A DNA stretch of 64,000 nt from Mediterraneibacter glycyrrhizinilyticus (GCF_015560805.1 NZ_JADMSO010000002.1:310001-374000); one strand, 5' to 3'; counted from the first letter of the stretch, positions 9,275 to 18,600 are shown. Numbers and translations are program-made. The notes: generated from the sequence alone by a model not told the origin.

Positions 9275-10369
9275 ATGAACGAAGAGAAAAAGATCCGGGT
9301 GATCAGCTTTACAAAGCAGGGGAGCAGGCTGAACCGGGAGATAGGGAAAAAATTAACAGAGATCGGATATCGCTGTTCCTGCTATACGGTGGAACGCTTT
9401 GCAGATAAGAACGAGAGAGAACTCTGTCTTGCACCGCTTCCGGAGAAAGAAAAACGGAGTGCATGGATTGGACAGTACTGGGGCAAAGAAGCTTTTTTGT
9501 TCATCGGCGCGTCGGGGATCGCCGTCCGGCTGATCGCCCCTTGGGTGAAAGATAAGTTTACGGACTCTCCGGTACTTGTGATGGATGAACGGGCGGAATA
9601 TGTGATCCCGCTGTTGTCGGGGCATGTGGGCGGAGCCGTGGAGATCGCCCGGGAGATCGCCGGATCTGTGGGAGCAAAACCGGTGATCACAACGGCTACG
9701 GATGTGGAACAGGTTTTTGCGGTGGATGTTTTTGCTGCGGATAACCGGCTTCGCATCGGGAATCGAACTACGGCAAAACAGATTTCGGCGGCGCTTTTGG
9801 ACGGGAAATGTGTCGGGTTTTATGCGGAATATCCGTGGCAGGGCACATTCCCGGATCGTCTCAGGCTTTGCGGGAGCAAATCAGAATTAGAAGCATTTGC
9901 AAAGCGGCAAGGTTTTGGAATCTGGGTCAGCGGGAAAAAAGAAGCCTGCCCTGCCGGGATCTTGCAGTTGATCCCGCAGAATCTTGCGGTGGGGATCGGA
10001 TGCAGACGGGGAACGGAGGAAGCGGCGATCGAAAGCGGACTGCGGGAGATCCTGGAGGAGCATGGATGCCGGATGGAACAGATCACTGCGATCGCCAGTA
10101 TCCATTTAAAGCAGGACGAGCCGGGACTGATCGGGCTGGCGGAAAAGCTGCATGTCCCGTTTCGCTGTTATTCTGCGGAGGAACTGATGAAGACCGGGGA
10201 GGTGGAAGAATCCTCGGAATTTGTACGGTCGGTGACCGGGGTGGACAACGTCTGCGAGCGGGCGGCGAGAGCCTGCGCGCCGGATGGAAAGCCGGTGTTT
10301 GGAAAGAATCGCCGGAAAGGCATGACGGCGGCGGCGGTGGAAAGAGAAAAAGTGTTGAGATTCAGATAG
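9275..10369 (+). CDS. cbiG: Cobalt-precorrin 5A hydrolase
   Basis: CbiG opens the ring-A lactone of cobalt-precorrin-5A and releases acetaldehyde, the ring-contraction step unique to the anaerobic B12 route. The 364-residue protein has the N-terminal region with FIGASGIAVRLIAP and the stretch VITTATDVEQVFAVD, and a C-terminal domain with GIGCRRGTEE. An AGGGAAAAAGG sequence precedes the ATG. It sits 49 bases after glgX and 8 bases before cobK, upstream of the cobalamin riboswitch, so it is not part of the riboswitch-controlled transcript unless another promoter exists. Assignment is firm. Confidence 0.95.
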   Translation: MNEEKKIRVISFTKQGSRLNREIGKKLTEIGYRCSCYTVERFADKNERELCLAPLPEKEKRSAWIGQYWGKEAFLFIGASGIAVRLIAPWVKDKFTDSPVLVMDERAEYVIPLLSGHVGGAVEIAREIAGSVGAKPVITTATDVEQVFAVDVFAADNRLRIGNRTTAKQISAALLDGKCVGFYAEYPWQGTFPDRLRLCGSKSELEAFAKRQGFGIWVSGKKEACPAGILQLIPQNLAVGIGCRRGTEEAAIESGLREILEEHGCRMEQITAIASIHLKQDEPGLIGLAEKLHVPFRCYSAEELMKTGEVEESSEFVRSVTGVDNVCERAARACAPDGKPVFGKNRRKGMTAAAVEREKVLRFR

Positions 10370-10377
10370 GAGAGAAT

Positions 10378-11127
10378 ATGGAACAGATACTTGTGTTTTC
10401 CGGGACGACGGAGGGAAATGCGCTTGTGAGGGCGCTCCGTGCATATCCGGTGCATGTCTATGTGAGTGTTGCGACAGAATACGGAGAGGCTTCGGCAGCA
10501 GTCTGTGAGAATACGGAAGTGGTCAGAGGACGGATGGATCAGGAACAGATGCAGAGCTTTCTTCGGGAGAAACAGATCACGCTGGTCATCGATGCGACCC
10601 ATCCGTTTGCCCGCATCGTCACGGAAAACATCCGGGAGGCATGCAGGGCGGAAGCAGTCGCATATATCCGATGTCTGCGGGAGAGCCGGGAACCGGCGGA
10701 GGGGTGTGTATTTGTAGAGAGTATTGCGGAAGCGGTGACATATTTGGAGGAGACAACAGGCAATATCCTGCTCACAACGGGAAGCAAGGAATTACAGAAA
10801 TACACAAGATTAAAAGAGTTCCGCAGCCGATGCTATGCGAGAGTTCTTTCTACAAAAGAGGCGGTGGAAAAAAGCATCGGGCTTGGTTTAGAGGGGAAAC
10901 ATCTGCTGGCGATGCAGGGACCGTTTTCAAAGGAAATGAACAAAGCGATGATCGCTCATGTGGATGCAAAATACGTTGTGACGAAAGAAACCGGAAAAGC
11001 CGGCGGATTTCCGGAAAAGCTGGAGGCGGCAAAAGAGAACGGAGCCTGTCTGGTTGTGATCAGAAGACCGGAGGAAGACGGGAAAAAAGCAGAAGAGATC
11101 ATCGCGTGGTTTCGGAAGCATTTATAA
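10378..11127 (+). CDS. cobK: Cobalt-precorrin-6A reductase
   Basis: CobK/CbiJ reduces cobalt-precorrin-6A to 6B with a nicotinamide cofactor. The 249-residue protein shows the family motifs FSGTTEGNALVRAL at the N-terminus, VIDATHPFA (about residue 65), ILLTTGSKEL (about 127) and MQGPFSKEMN (about 178). The start chosen is the ATG at 10378, preceded by ATAGGAGAGA; the open frame extends upstream through cbiG but that part is antisense-free shadow sequence of cbiG. It is coupled to cbiG. The 3' end is followed by the promoter and riboswitch of the main cobalamin operon. Confidence 0.94.
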   Translation: MEQILVFSGTTEGNALVRALRAYPVHVYVSVATEYGEASAAVCENTEVVRGRMDQEQMQSFLREKQITLVIDATHPFARIVTENIREACRAEAVAYIRCLRESREPAEGCVFVESIAEAVTYLEETTGNILLTTGSKELQKYTRLKEFRSRCYARVLSTKEAVEKSIGLGLEGKHLLAMQGPFSKEMNKAMIAHVDAKYVVTKETGKAGGFPEKLEAAKENGACLVVIRRPEEDGKKAEEIIAWFRKHL

Positions 11128-11190
11128 GAGCGGTCATAACCGGATCCGGGATCACCGAATCAGAATCACCGAATCGGTCAGCACGCAGGA

Positions 11191-11219
11191 TTGAAATCAT
11201 ATAGCAACTATGGTATACT
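11191..11219 (+). promoter_or_regulatory. Promoter of the cobalamin operon
   Basis: TTGAAA (11191-11196) and TATACT (11214-11219) are separated by exactly 17 bases. The predicted transcription start is near 11226, immediately before the cobalamin riboswitch. Confidence 0.8.
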
Positions 11220-11227
11220 ATATCAGA

Positions 11228-11465
11228 TCCGCAGGTTCTGCGGTTCAGGTTTCAGATTCGGCAAGCACTTTAAAAGGGAGCGCTGTCTTTTGAAAAGCAG
11301 TGCGTCGGGGAAGTCAGGTGAGAGTCCTGCACAATGCCCGTTGCTGTATGGGAGTAGTGCTGTTCCATGATGTCATTGTAGACAAATGGTCTATGAGAAG
11401 GCGGAACAGTGTGTTTGATGCCTAAGTCAGAATACCCGCTTTTAAAGGAATCTGAGAGGGTTACG
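11228..11465 (+). promoter_or_regulatory. Cobalamin riboswitch
   Basis: The leader carries conserved pieces of the B12 aptamer in order: TTTAAAAGGGA (about 11269-11279), GTGAGAGTCCTGC followed by ATGCCCGTTGCTGTA (about 11319-11349), and the B12 box AGTCAGAATACCCGC (11425-11439). It lies between a strong promoter and cbiM, the cobalt transporter gene, and so should switch the 25-kb operon off when adenosylcobalamin is abundant. I see no intrinsic terminator after the box. The segment 11455-11560 contains GGTTA...TAACC and pyrimidine-rich tracts that could act on translation of cbiM. The exact ends are approximate. Confidence 0.9.
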
Positions 11466-11560
11466 GGAATATAACCGGGTGGACGCTGCACAAAGTCTCT
11501 TGTTTTGTGGTTTACCTGGCATATTTCAAAACGGAAACTTACAAAAGGAGAGAAGAGAGT

Positions 11561-12307
11561 ATGACAAAAAAAGAAAAAGCATTTCTCAGGGCAACGGTCG
11601 CATTTACGATCCTGTTTGCCACTGCTCCGGTTGCGAATGCAATGCACATTATGGAGGGGTATCTTCCGGTGGCATTCTGTGTGACATGGGGCATTATTTG
11701 TCTGCCGTTTCTTGCGGCAGGATTGATTTCCCTGAAAAAAAGAGTAAAAGAAAATCGAAAGACGATCACGCTGATCGCCATGTCCGGCGCGTTTATTTTC
11801 GTGATCTCGTCTTTAAAGATCCCGTCGGTCACAGGAAGCTGTTCCCATATGACCGGAACCGGACTCGGCGCGATCCTGTTGGGACCGGCAGCAGTCAGTG
11901 TGCTGGGGATCATCGTATTGTTGTTCCAGGCGATTTTATTGGCGCATGGCGGACTGACAACATTGGGAGCGAATACATTTTCCATGGCGATCGCCGGACC
12001 GCTTGTGTCGTTTGGACTTTATAAGCTCTGTGAAAAATGTAAATTGAATCGGAAAGTATCGGTATTTCTCGCGGCATTTTTAGGTGATCTTTTCACATAC
12101 TGTGTGACGAGCATCCAGCTCGCGCTTGCTTATCCGTCCGAATCCGGCGGAATCGCGGCATCCGCAGTGAAATTCCTCGGAGTATTTGCACCGACACAGC
12201 TTCCGCTTGCAGTGATCGAGGGGATCCTGACCGTTGTGATCGTGATCGCGTTGGAATCCTACGCGCGTCCGGAGCTGAAAGCAGTCGGATTTTTAAAGGA
12301 GGTCTGA
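11561..12307 (+). CDS. cbiM: Cobalt ECF transporter, substrate-specific component CbiM
   Basis: CbiM is the cobalt-binding membrane component of the CbiMNQO transporter. The 248-residue protein begins with a signal-like segment ending near VANA, followed directly by MHIMEGYLP; after processing, the exposed N-terminal Met-His forms the metal site known for this family. About seven membrane helices follow. The ATG at 11561 is chosen because AAAAGGAGAG precedes it; an earlier in-frame start at 11507 has no such site. First gene behind the cobalamin riboswitch, as in many Firmicutes. Cobalt rather than nickel is supported by the B12 context. Confidence 0.95.
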   Translation: MTKKEKAFLRATVAFTILFATAPVANAMHIMEGYLPVAFCVTWGIICLPFLAAGLISLKKRVKENRKTITLIAMSGAFIFVISSLKIPSVTGSCSHMTGTGLGAILLGPAAVSVLGIIVLLFQAILLAHGGLTTLGANTFSMAIAGPLVSFGLYKLCEKCKLNRKVSVFLAAFLGDLFTYCVTSIQLALAYPSESGGIAASAVKFLGVFAPTQLPLAVIEGILTVVIVIALESYARPELKAVGFLKEV

Positions 12308-12312
12308 TCAAA

Positions 12313-12627
12313 ATGGCGAAGAAGAATAAGAAATTGATTTTAGGACTTTTGATCGTGGCTGTTTTGATCGCTTTTATTCCGTTGTTTGCATTGAAAGACG
12401 CGGAATTCGGCGGTTCAGACGACGCGGGAAGCGTGATGGTGGAAGAAATCCACGGAGAATATGAACCTTGGTTTACTCCGGTGCTGGAAACAGCGTTGGA
12501 CGGAGAACTTCCGGGGGAAGTGGAAAGTATGTTGTTCTGCGTACAGACCGGGATCGGCGTTGGAATCATCGCTTTTGTAATGGGACGGTTCGTGGAACGG
12601 AAAAAATGGATGAAAGATGAAGAGTAA
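12313..12627 (+). CDS. cbiN: Cobalt ECF transporter, component CbiN
   Basis: A 104-residue protein with two membrane helices (about 8-27 and 77-96) and an extracellular loop containing EIHGEYEPWFTPV, the CbiN hallmark. CbiN assists metal loading onto CbiM. Its start has a near-perfect AAAGGAGGTC ribosome binding site overlapping the end of cbiM. cbiQ follows after 5 bases. Confidence 0.94.
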   Translation: MAKKNKKLILGLLIVAVLIAFIPLFALKDAEFGGSDDAGSVMVEEIHGEYEPWFTPVLETALDGELPGEVESMLFCVQTGIGVGIIAFVMGRFVERKKWMKDEE

Positions 12628-12632
12628 CCGGT

Positions 12633-13400
12633 ATGCATACAATTGATCATTATTGTTACCATTCCGGATTGAGAGGTGTAAATGCCGGCTTAAAATTTGC
12701 CTATGCGGCGGCGACAATGCTGATTTGCTTGATCAGCAGGTCGCTTGCGGCAGCGGCGCTGGTATTATTGGCGAATGGGATTCTGACTGTGAAAAAAGGT
12801 AGGATCCCGTTTCCTTTTTACCGGAAGTTGATGCTTGTTCCGCTGGCTTTTTTGATACTGGGGACGGCGGCAATGATCCTCAATCTGTCAAAGACGCCGC
12901 TGGACTCTTATGCTGTTTCAATCGGAAGCTGGTATCTGACCGGAAGCCGGAACGGAATCCGGCAGGCGGTACGGCTGATCGGAAGTTCGCTTGCGTCGGT
13001 TTCCTGCCTGTATGTGCTGTCGCTGAACACACCGATGCCGGAAATCCTTTTGGTGCTGGAGAAGCTGCACTGCCCGGAACTGTTGACGGAATTGATGCTG
13101 TTGATCTACCGCTATATTTTTATTTTGGCGGATACGGCATCTGCGATCCGCACTTCGCAGAACTGCAGATTGGGATATCAGGATTATCGGACGTCGCTGC
13201 GCTCGTTCGGGGAACTTTGCGCGGTGCTTTTTGTCCGCGCACTGAAGCGCTCCAATGACCTGTATACTGCGATGGAGGCGCGCGGATATGACGGAAAGAT
13301 CCGCATCCTGCATGAGAAACGTCCGGTGAAACGAAAGGAATTGGCGGCGGTGATCGTATTTGAACTCATTTTGACAGGAGTGGCACTATGGATACGTTGA
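12633..13400 (+). CDS. cbiQ: Cobalt ECF transporter, transmembrane component CbiQ
   Basis: The 255-residue coupling component (EcfT) links CbiM to the ATPase CbiO. It has several hydrophobic helices and the cytoplasmic helices with Ala-Arg-Gly motifs; AMEARGYDGK near residue 215 is the conserved ARG motif that contacts the ATPase. The N-terminal HTIDHYCYHSGLRGVN is characteristic of CbiQ. Its 3' end overlaps cbiO by 13 bases. Confidence 0.93.
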   Translation: MHTIDHYCYHSGLRGVNAGLKFAYAAATMLICLISRSLAAAALVLLANGILTVKKGRIPFPFYRKLMLVPLAFLILGTAAMILNLSKTPLDSYAVSIGSWYLTGSRNGIRQAVRLIGSSLASVSCLYVLSLNTPMPEILLVLEKLHCPELLTELMLLIYRYIFILADTASAIRTSQNCRLGYQDYRTSLRSFGELCAVLFVRALKRSNDLYTAMEARGYDGKIRILHEKRPVKRKELAAVIVFELILTGVALWIR

Positions 13401-14245
13401 AAAAAAATGATAGGGAGACCCCGGTGATATTGGAATTGCAGAATGTCTCTTTTTCTTATGATCCGGAGGAACTGCCGGCACTTCAAAAGGTAAATCTGAA
13501 GATTCGAAGAGGAAAAAAAGTTGCATTGATGGGAGCCAACGGTTCCGGGAAATCTACATTGTTTCTCTGTATGAACGGGATACACCGTCCGGATCATGGG
13601 GAAATTTTATTCCATGGAAAACCGGTGGAATATACAAAAAAAGGACTTCTGGAACTGCGAAGCAAAGTCGGGATCGTATTTCAGGATCCGGACAGCCAGC
13701 TTTTTTCGGCAAATGTGATACAGGAGATTTCATTTGGCATTTTGAATCTGGGCGTGGAGGAAGCAGAGGCAAGAGAGGAAGTGCGCAAGGTGATCGAACG
13801 GCTTGGGATCACACCGTTTCAGGATCGTCCGACCCACGCGTTGAGCGGCGGACAAAAGAAACAGGTGTCGATCGCGGATATTCTCGTGATGCATCCGGAA
13901 GTCGTGATCTTAGATGAGCCTGCGGCTGCTCTGGATCCGAAGCATACGAAGATCGTCAATGATTATGTGGATCAGCTTGCAGAAGAGGGGATCACGGTAT
14001 TGATCGCGACGCATGATATCGAGTACGCTTGCGCCTGGGCGGATGAGATCGTTCTGATGAAAGACGGAACGATCCTGCGGATGGGAACACCCGAAGAAAT
14101 CTGCGCCGATACGGATGCCCTGCACCGGACAAATCTGGAGGAACCCGGCGCGCTGCGGCTTTATCGGAGGTTGTGCGCGCGTGGAATATTAAAAGAAGAA
14201 AAACATCCGCCGCTTAGTATCGCGGAATTGGAACGGTTACTTTGA
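13388..14245 (+). CDS. cbiO: Cobalt ECF transporter, ATP-binding component CbiO
   Basis: A 285-residue ABC ATPase driving cobalt import. Walker A is GANGSGKST (about residue 49), the Q-loop follows in FQDPDSQLFS (the DPDxQ form typical of ECF ATPases), the signature is LSGGQKKQV, and Walker B is VVILDEPAAALDP with the switch histidine in ATHDIEYA. The ribosome binding site AGGAG lies inside the end of cbiQ. CbiMNQO is complete in this window. Confidence 0.95.
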   Translation: MDTLKKNDRETPVILELQNVSFSYDPEELPALQKVNLKIRRGKKVALMGANGSGKSTLFLCMNGIHRPDHGEILFHGKPVEYTKKGLLELRSKVGIVFQDPDSQLFSANVIQEISFGILNLGVEEAEAREEVRKVIERLGITPFQDRPTHALSGGQKKQVSIADILVMHPEVVILDEPAAALDPKHTKIVNDYVDQLAEEGITVLIATHDIEYACAWADEIVLMKDGTILRMGTPEEICADTDALHRTNLEEPGALRLYRRLCARGILKEEKHPPLSIAELERLL

Positions 14246-14292
14246 CGAGCCGGCGGCAGGTTATTTGCAGAAAAGCAAAAGGAGGGACAAAG

Positions 14293-15066
14293 ATGGAGCA
14301 GAAGAAAGGAATCCTTGTTGTCAGTTTTGGAACAAGCCATCTCGATACACTGGAACGGACGATCACGGCAGTCGAGCAGTATATTGCCGCGCAGTTTCCG
14401 GAATACCGCGTTTATCGCGCATTTACAAGCGGCATGATCCTGCGGAAATTAAAGCGAAAGGAAAATCTGATATTTGATAATGTGGAGGAAGCGCTGGAGC
14501 GGATGGCGGCAGACGGGATCGAAACGGCGGTCATCCAGCCGACCCATGTGATCAACGGGATCGAGAACGACCGGATGCTGGAAGCGGCGGAAGCGTACCG
14601 GGATCGTTTTGAAACGATGCAGATCGGAGCGCCGCTTCTTAGTACGGCAGAAGACTATAAGAAAGCAGTGCACGCTGTGATGGCGGAGGTCGATCCGGCG
14701 GAAGACGAGACGTTGATCCTGATGGGACACGGAACGGATCATCATGCCAATTCGGCATACCCGACACTGGAATATACGTTTCATCTGCTCGGCTACCGTC
14801 AGGTACTTGTGGGAACTGTGGAGGGATTTCCGAATTTGCAGAATGTGCAGACGAAGCTGGAGATCACGGGATGTAAAAAAGTCGTTTTGATGCCGTTCAT
14901 GCTGGTAGCGGGCGATCATGCGAAAAATGATATGGCAGGAGAAGAGGATTCCTGGAAATCCGAATTGGAAGAGAACGGATATGAAGTCCGGGTGATCCTG
15001 CGCGGGCTCGGAGAATTCCGGGGAATCCGAAAAATGTTCGCGGAGCATATCACGGCTGTGATCTAA
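14293..15066 (+). CDS. cbiK: Sirohydrochlorin cobaltochelatase
   Basis: CbiK inserts cobalt into sirohydrochlorin, the committed step of the anaerobic B12 route. The 257-residue protein matches the class II chelatase of this family: VVSFGTSHLDT at the N-terminus, the metal/catalytic histidines in GHGTDHHANSAYP (about residue 146), and VLMPFMLVAGDHAKNDM (about 200). The start at 14293 (MEQKKGILVV) is supported by AGGAGGGAC upstream; the longer frame starting in the end of cbiO has none. There is no signal peptide, so it is cytoplasmic. Confidence 0.95.
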   Translation: MEQKKGILVVSFGTSHLDTLERTITAVEQYIAAQFPEYRVYRAFTSGMILRKLKRKENLIFDNVEEALERMAADGIETAVIQPTHVINGIENDRMLEAAEAYRDRFETMQIGAPLLSTAEDYKKAVHAVMAEVDPAEDETLILMGHGTDHHANSAYPTLEYTFHLLGYRQVLVGTVEGFPNLQNVQTKLEITGCKKVVLMPFMLVAGDHAKNDMAGEEDSWKSELEENGYEVRVILRGLGEFRGIRKMFAEHITAVI

Positions 15067-15097
15067 AGAATACAAATGACGGGAGGAGAGGGGTGCG

Positions 15098-16240
15098 GTG
15101 AAAAATAACAGCGAAGTTTGGGTAGAACAGAAAAAAATGCGGACGGGTTATACGACCGGGAGCTGTGCGGCCGCCGCTGCGAAAGCTGCAGTCTGTATGC
15201 TCCTGTCCGGAGAAGTGATACAACAGGTACGTCTGATGACGCCCAAAGGGGTCGAGCTGGATCTGGAAGTGGAACAGATCGAGCGTAGACAACATGGTGT
15301 GCGGTGTGCGGTCCGCAAAGACAGCGGGGATGATCCCGATGTGACGAACGGGATTTATGTCTATGCCGAAGTAAGAAAAGAACCGGAGCCGGGGATTTAT
15401 TTAGACGGCGGAGAGGGGATCGGACGGATCACAAAAAAGGGGCTGGAGCAGCCGGTCGGTGCCGCTGCGATCAATCGGGTGCCGCGGCAGATGATTTTGG
15501 AGGCGGTAAAAGAACAGAGCATCCGGTATGGGTATCAGGGCGGTTTCTCTGTGATCATTTCCGCTCCGGAGGGGAAAAAACTTGCTGCCAAAACATTCAA
15601 TCCACGACTGGGGATCGAAAACGGGATTTCTATACTCGGAACGAGCGGGATCGTTGAGCCGATGAGTGAGAAAGCGCTGACGGATACGATCTTTCTGGAA
15701 ATGAAGATGTTAAAAGAAAATGGGATCGACCGCTGCTGTGTCGTTCCCGGCAATTACGGGCGGGACTTTCTGGCAGAGCAGCTGGGCGTCGATACGGATC
15801 AGGCAGTCAAATGCAGCAATTATATCGGGGAGACGATCGACGCCGCGGTGAATCTGGAAATGCGGTCGCTGCTTTTGATCGGACATATCGGCAAGTTGAT
15901 CAAAGTGGCGGCCGGTGTGATGAATACTCATTCGAGACAGGCGGACTGCCGGATGGAAGTGCTGGCAGCCCATGCGGCGGCAGAGGGAGCTTCGGCGGAG
16001 TGTGTACAGGCGATCCTGAGCTGTATTACGACAACGGAAGCGCTGGAACTTTTGAAAGAAAAAGGAATCCTGTCCGGAGTGATGGAGCGGGTGATGGAGC
16101 GGATTGAATTTCATCTGCGCCATCGTGCGGGAGGATCGCTTCAAGTGGAAGCGATCGTATTTTCTACCGAAGACGGGATACTCGGGAAAACGAAAAGAGC
16201 GGAAGCTCTTTTAAAAGAGATAAGAGCAGGAGCAGAATGA
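15098..16240 (+). CDS. cbiD: Cobalt-precorrin-5B (C1)-methyltransferase
   Basis: CbiD methylates C1 of cobalt-precorrin-5B using SAM. The 380-residue protein carries the defining N-terminal MRTGYTTGSCAAAAAKAA, DDPDVTNG near residue 75, and GEGIGRITKKGL near 108. The start used is a GTG with GGAGGAG nine bases upstream; the internal ATG at the MRTGYTTG motif is a less likely alternative. Located between cbiK and cbiL in pathway-rich order. Confidence 0.95.
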   Translation: MKNNSEVWVEQKKMRTGYTTGSCAAAAAKAAVCMLLSGEVIQQVRLMTPKGVELDLEVEQIERRQHGVRCAVRKDSGDDPDVTNGIYVYAEVRKEPEPGIYLDGGEGIGRITKKGLEQPVGAAAINRVPRQMILEAVKEQSIRYGYQGGFSVIISAPEGKKLAAKTFNPRLGIENGISILGTSGIVEPMSEKALTDTIFLEMKMLKENGIDRCCVVPGNYGRDFLAEQLGVDTDQAVKCSNYIGETIDAAVNLEMRSLLLIGHIGKLIKVAAGVMNTHSRQADCRMEVLAAHAAAEGASAECVQAILSCITTTEALELLKEKGILSGVMERVMERIEFHLRHRAGGSLQVEAIVFSTEDGILGKTKRAEALLKEIRAGAE

Positions 16241-16256
16241 CAGGAGGCATAAGAAG

Positions 16257-17006
16257 ATGCAGGGAATTTTTTACGGGATCGGAGTGGGACCGGGAGATCC
16301 GGAACTGATGACGGTAAAAGCGATCAGCACGATCCGGGAATGTGACATTGTGGCAGTGGTCGTATCGGACGCGTCCTTAAAAGCGCCGGAAGTGGAAGCC
16401 GCCGGAGAAGCGGCACGTTATCCGGAATATTTGAAGCGGTGCGTAGCATATCAGATCGCATTGCCGATGGTGCCCGAGATGGAGGAGAAAGCGAAGTTAT
16501 ATCTTCCAATGCCGATGATCAAGGAGAAAAAAAAGTTGATCGAAATCCACGACGCCTGCGCGGCCCTGACCGGAGAACTGCTGGATCAGGGAAAGAAGAT
16601 CGCCTGTATTACGCTTGGCGATCCGACCGTGTATTCTACTTGTCTGTATGTGCAGAAACGGCTGAAACGTGCAGGATATACGACGGAACTGATCCCGGGG
16701 ATCCCGTCTTTTTGTGCGGCGGCAGCGCGGCTTGGGATCGGGCTTGTGGAGAATAAGGAAGAACTGCATGTGATCCCGGCGTCTTACGAGATTGAGGAAT
16801 CGCTTGGATTTCCGGGAACAAAGGTGTTGATGAAAGCCGGACGGAAAATGCCTTATGTGAAGCAAAAAGCCGGAGAGATGGGACAAAAGATCCGGATGGT
16901 TGAAAACTGTGGAATGGAAACGGAGAAGATTTATCAAAATGTGGAAGAAATCCCGGATGATGCGGGATATTATTCACTTTTGATCATGAAGGAGGAACAG
17001 GCATGA
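16257..17006 (+). CDS. cbiL: Cobalt-precorrin-2 C20-methyltransferase
   Basis: The 249-residue SAM-dependent enzyme adds the C20 methyl group that directs later ring contraction. It has the corrin methyltransferase motifs GVGPGDPELMTVKA (residues 8-21), LGDPTVYSTCLY (about 120-131) and LIPGIPSFCAAAARL (about 148-162). TLGDPTVYS is the CobI/CbiL-type motif, separating it from CbiF and CbiH below. AGGAGG precedes the start; the stop overlaps cbiF by ATGA. Confidence 0.94.
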   Translation: MQGIFYGIGVGPGDPELMTVKAISTIRECDIVAVVVSDASLKAPEVEAAGEAARYPEYLKRCVAYQIALPMVPEMEEKAKLYLPMPMIKEKKKLIEIHDACAALTGELLDQGKKIACITLGDPTVYSTCLYVQKRLKRAGYTTELIPGIPSFCAAAARLGIGLVENKEELHVIPASYEIEESLGFPGTKVLMKAGRKMPYVKQKAGEMGQKIRMVENCGMETEKIYQNVEEIPDDAGYYSLLIMKEEQA

Positions 17007-17872
17007 TTACATTTGTGGGCGCCGGATCCGGCGCGGAAGATTTGATCACGGTGCGCGGGGCGCGTCTGCTTCAGGAAGCGGATGTGATCGTCTATGCAGG
17101 TTCGCTTGTCAATCCGGCGCTTCTGGATCAGAAGAAACCGGAATGTGAAGTTTATAACAGCGCGCGGATGACGCTGGAAGAAGTGCTGGATGTTCTGATC
17201 CGCTCAGAGCGCGCCGGAAAGAACGTTGTCCGTCTGCATACTGGAGATCCCTGCCTTTACGGTGCGATCCGGGAACAGATGGACGCATTGAAAAAGGAGC
17301 ATATTTCCTATGAAATCTGTCCGGGGGTCAGTTCCTTTTGCGGAGCGGCGGCGGCGCTGGAAGCGGAGTATACGCTGCCCGGCGTATCCCAGTCGGTCGT
17401 GATCACACGAATGGCTGGAAGAACGCCGGTACCGGAGAAAGAAAGCATCCGGAGTTTTGCGGCGCATCAGGCGACGATGGTTTTATTTTTGAGTACCGGG
17501 CTGCTCGGAAAACTTCAGGAAGAATTAAAGGCGGGAGGATATGCGCCGGAGACGCCGGCCGCGATCGTATATAAGGCGACCTGGCCGGATGAGAAAGTCT
17601 GCCGCTGTACCGTATCTACCTTGGAGCAGACGGCGAAAGAGAATCGGATCACAAAGACGGCGCTGATCGTCGTCGGAAATGTGCTTGGAGATCAGTACGA
17701 CCGATCCGAACTTTATAATCCGGCATTTACCACGGAATTCCGGAAAGCCAGCCTGCCGCCGGATGACAGGAGCAGTGGAAATCCGGGGACATCAGATCGT
17801 GGAAACGTTATGTATATAGGCGCGGCAGATCACACAAACGGCACGCATTTCAGAGAGGAGGATACGGTATGA
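17003..17872 (+). CDS. cbiF: Cobalt-precorrin-4 C11-methyltransferase
   Basis: CbiF methylates C11 of cobalt-precorrin-4. Motifs are GAGSGAEDLITVRGARLL at the N-terminus, LHTGDPCLYGAI (about residue 77) and CPGVSSFCGAAAAL (about 107). At 289 residues it is some 30-40 longer than typical: after the usual end near GDQYDRSELYNPAF there is a polar, disordered-looking tail of about 40 residues with no recognisable domain. The start is ATGA-coupled to cbiL and has AAGGAGG upstream; the stop is ATGA-coupled to cbiH. Confidence 0.94.
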   Translation: MITFVGAGSGAEDLITVRGARLLQEADVIVYAGSLVNPALLDQKKPECEVYNSARMTLEEVLDVLIRSERAGKNVVRLHTGDPCLYGAIREQMDALKKEHISYEICPGVSSFCGAAAALEAEYTLPGVSQSVVITRMAGRTPVPEKESIRSFAAHQATMVLFLSTGLLGKLQEELKAGGYAPETPAAIVYKATWPDEKVCRCTVSTLEQTAKENRITKTALIVVGNVLGDQYDRSELYNPAFTTEFRKASLPPDDRSSGNPGTSDRGNVMYIGAADHTNGTHFREEDTV

Positions 17873-18600
17873 GCATCGTCTATGTGGTAGGACTTGGACC
17901 GGGCGCAGGCGAGCAGATGACGGCACAGGCACGGCAGGCGCTGGAACAGTGTCCGGTGATCGCAGGGTACACGGTCTATATCGATCTGATCCGGGGAGAA
18001 TTTCCGGAAAAGCAATTCTTGATGACTCCGATGCGAAAAGAGGCGGAACGCTGTAAGATGGCGCTGGAACAGGCGCAGCAGGGACAGGATGTGGCGATGG
18101 TGTGCAGCGGAGACGCCGGAGTCTACGGAATGGCAGGATTGATGTACGAATTGAAAGCGGATTACCCGGGGGTGGAATTAAAGATCGTCCCGGGGATTAC
18201 CGCGGCGACCGGAGGAGCGGCAGTGTTGGGCGCTCCGCTGATGCATGATTTTGCGGTGATCAGTCTGAGCGATCTTCTGACGCCGTGGGAGAAGATCGAG
18301 GCGCGTCTCCGGGCGGCGGCAGCGGCGGATTTTGTGATCTGTATTTACAATCCGTCCAGCAGAAAGCGGAAAGATCATCTGGCACGGGCATGCCGGATCC
18401 TGCGGGAATATAAACGTGCCGATACGGTCTGCGGCATCGTCAAAAATATCGGACGCGACGGGGAAGAAAAGAAAATCCTCACATTGGAAGAACTGGAACA
18501 GACCGAGGCGGATATGTTTACCACGGTCTATGTCGGAAATGAACAGACAAAAAATCTGGACGGTTATATGGTGACGCCGAGGGGGTATCGGGATGTGTAA
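17869..18600 (+). CDS. cbiH: Cobalt-factor III C17-methyltransferase (ring contraction)
   Basis: The 243-residue CbiH methylates C17 and contracts the ring. Motifs are VVGLGPGAGEQMTAQARQAL at the start, VCSGDAGVYGMAGL (about 79-92) and VPGITAATGGAAVLGAPLMH (about 106-125), the CobJ/CbiH pattern. No CobJ-type C-terminal extension or Fe-S domain is present. It is coupled to cbiF by ATGA and overlaps cbiET by 8 bases. Confidence 0.94.
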   Translation: MSIVYVVGLGPGAGEQMTAQARQALEQCPVIAGYTVYIDLIRGEFPEKQFLMTPMRKEAERCKMALEQAQQGQDVAMVCSGDAGVYGMAGLMYELKADYPGVELKIVPGITAATGGAAVLGAPLMHDFAVISLSDLLTPWEKIEARLRAAAAADFVICIYNPSSRKRKDHLARACRILREYKRADTVCGIVKNIGRDGEEKKILTLEELEQTEADMFTTVYVGNEQTKNLDGYMVTPRGYRDV

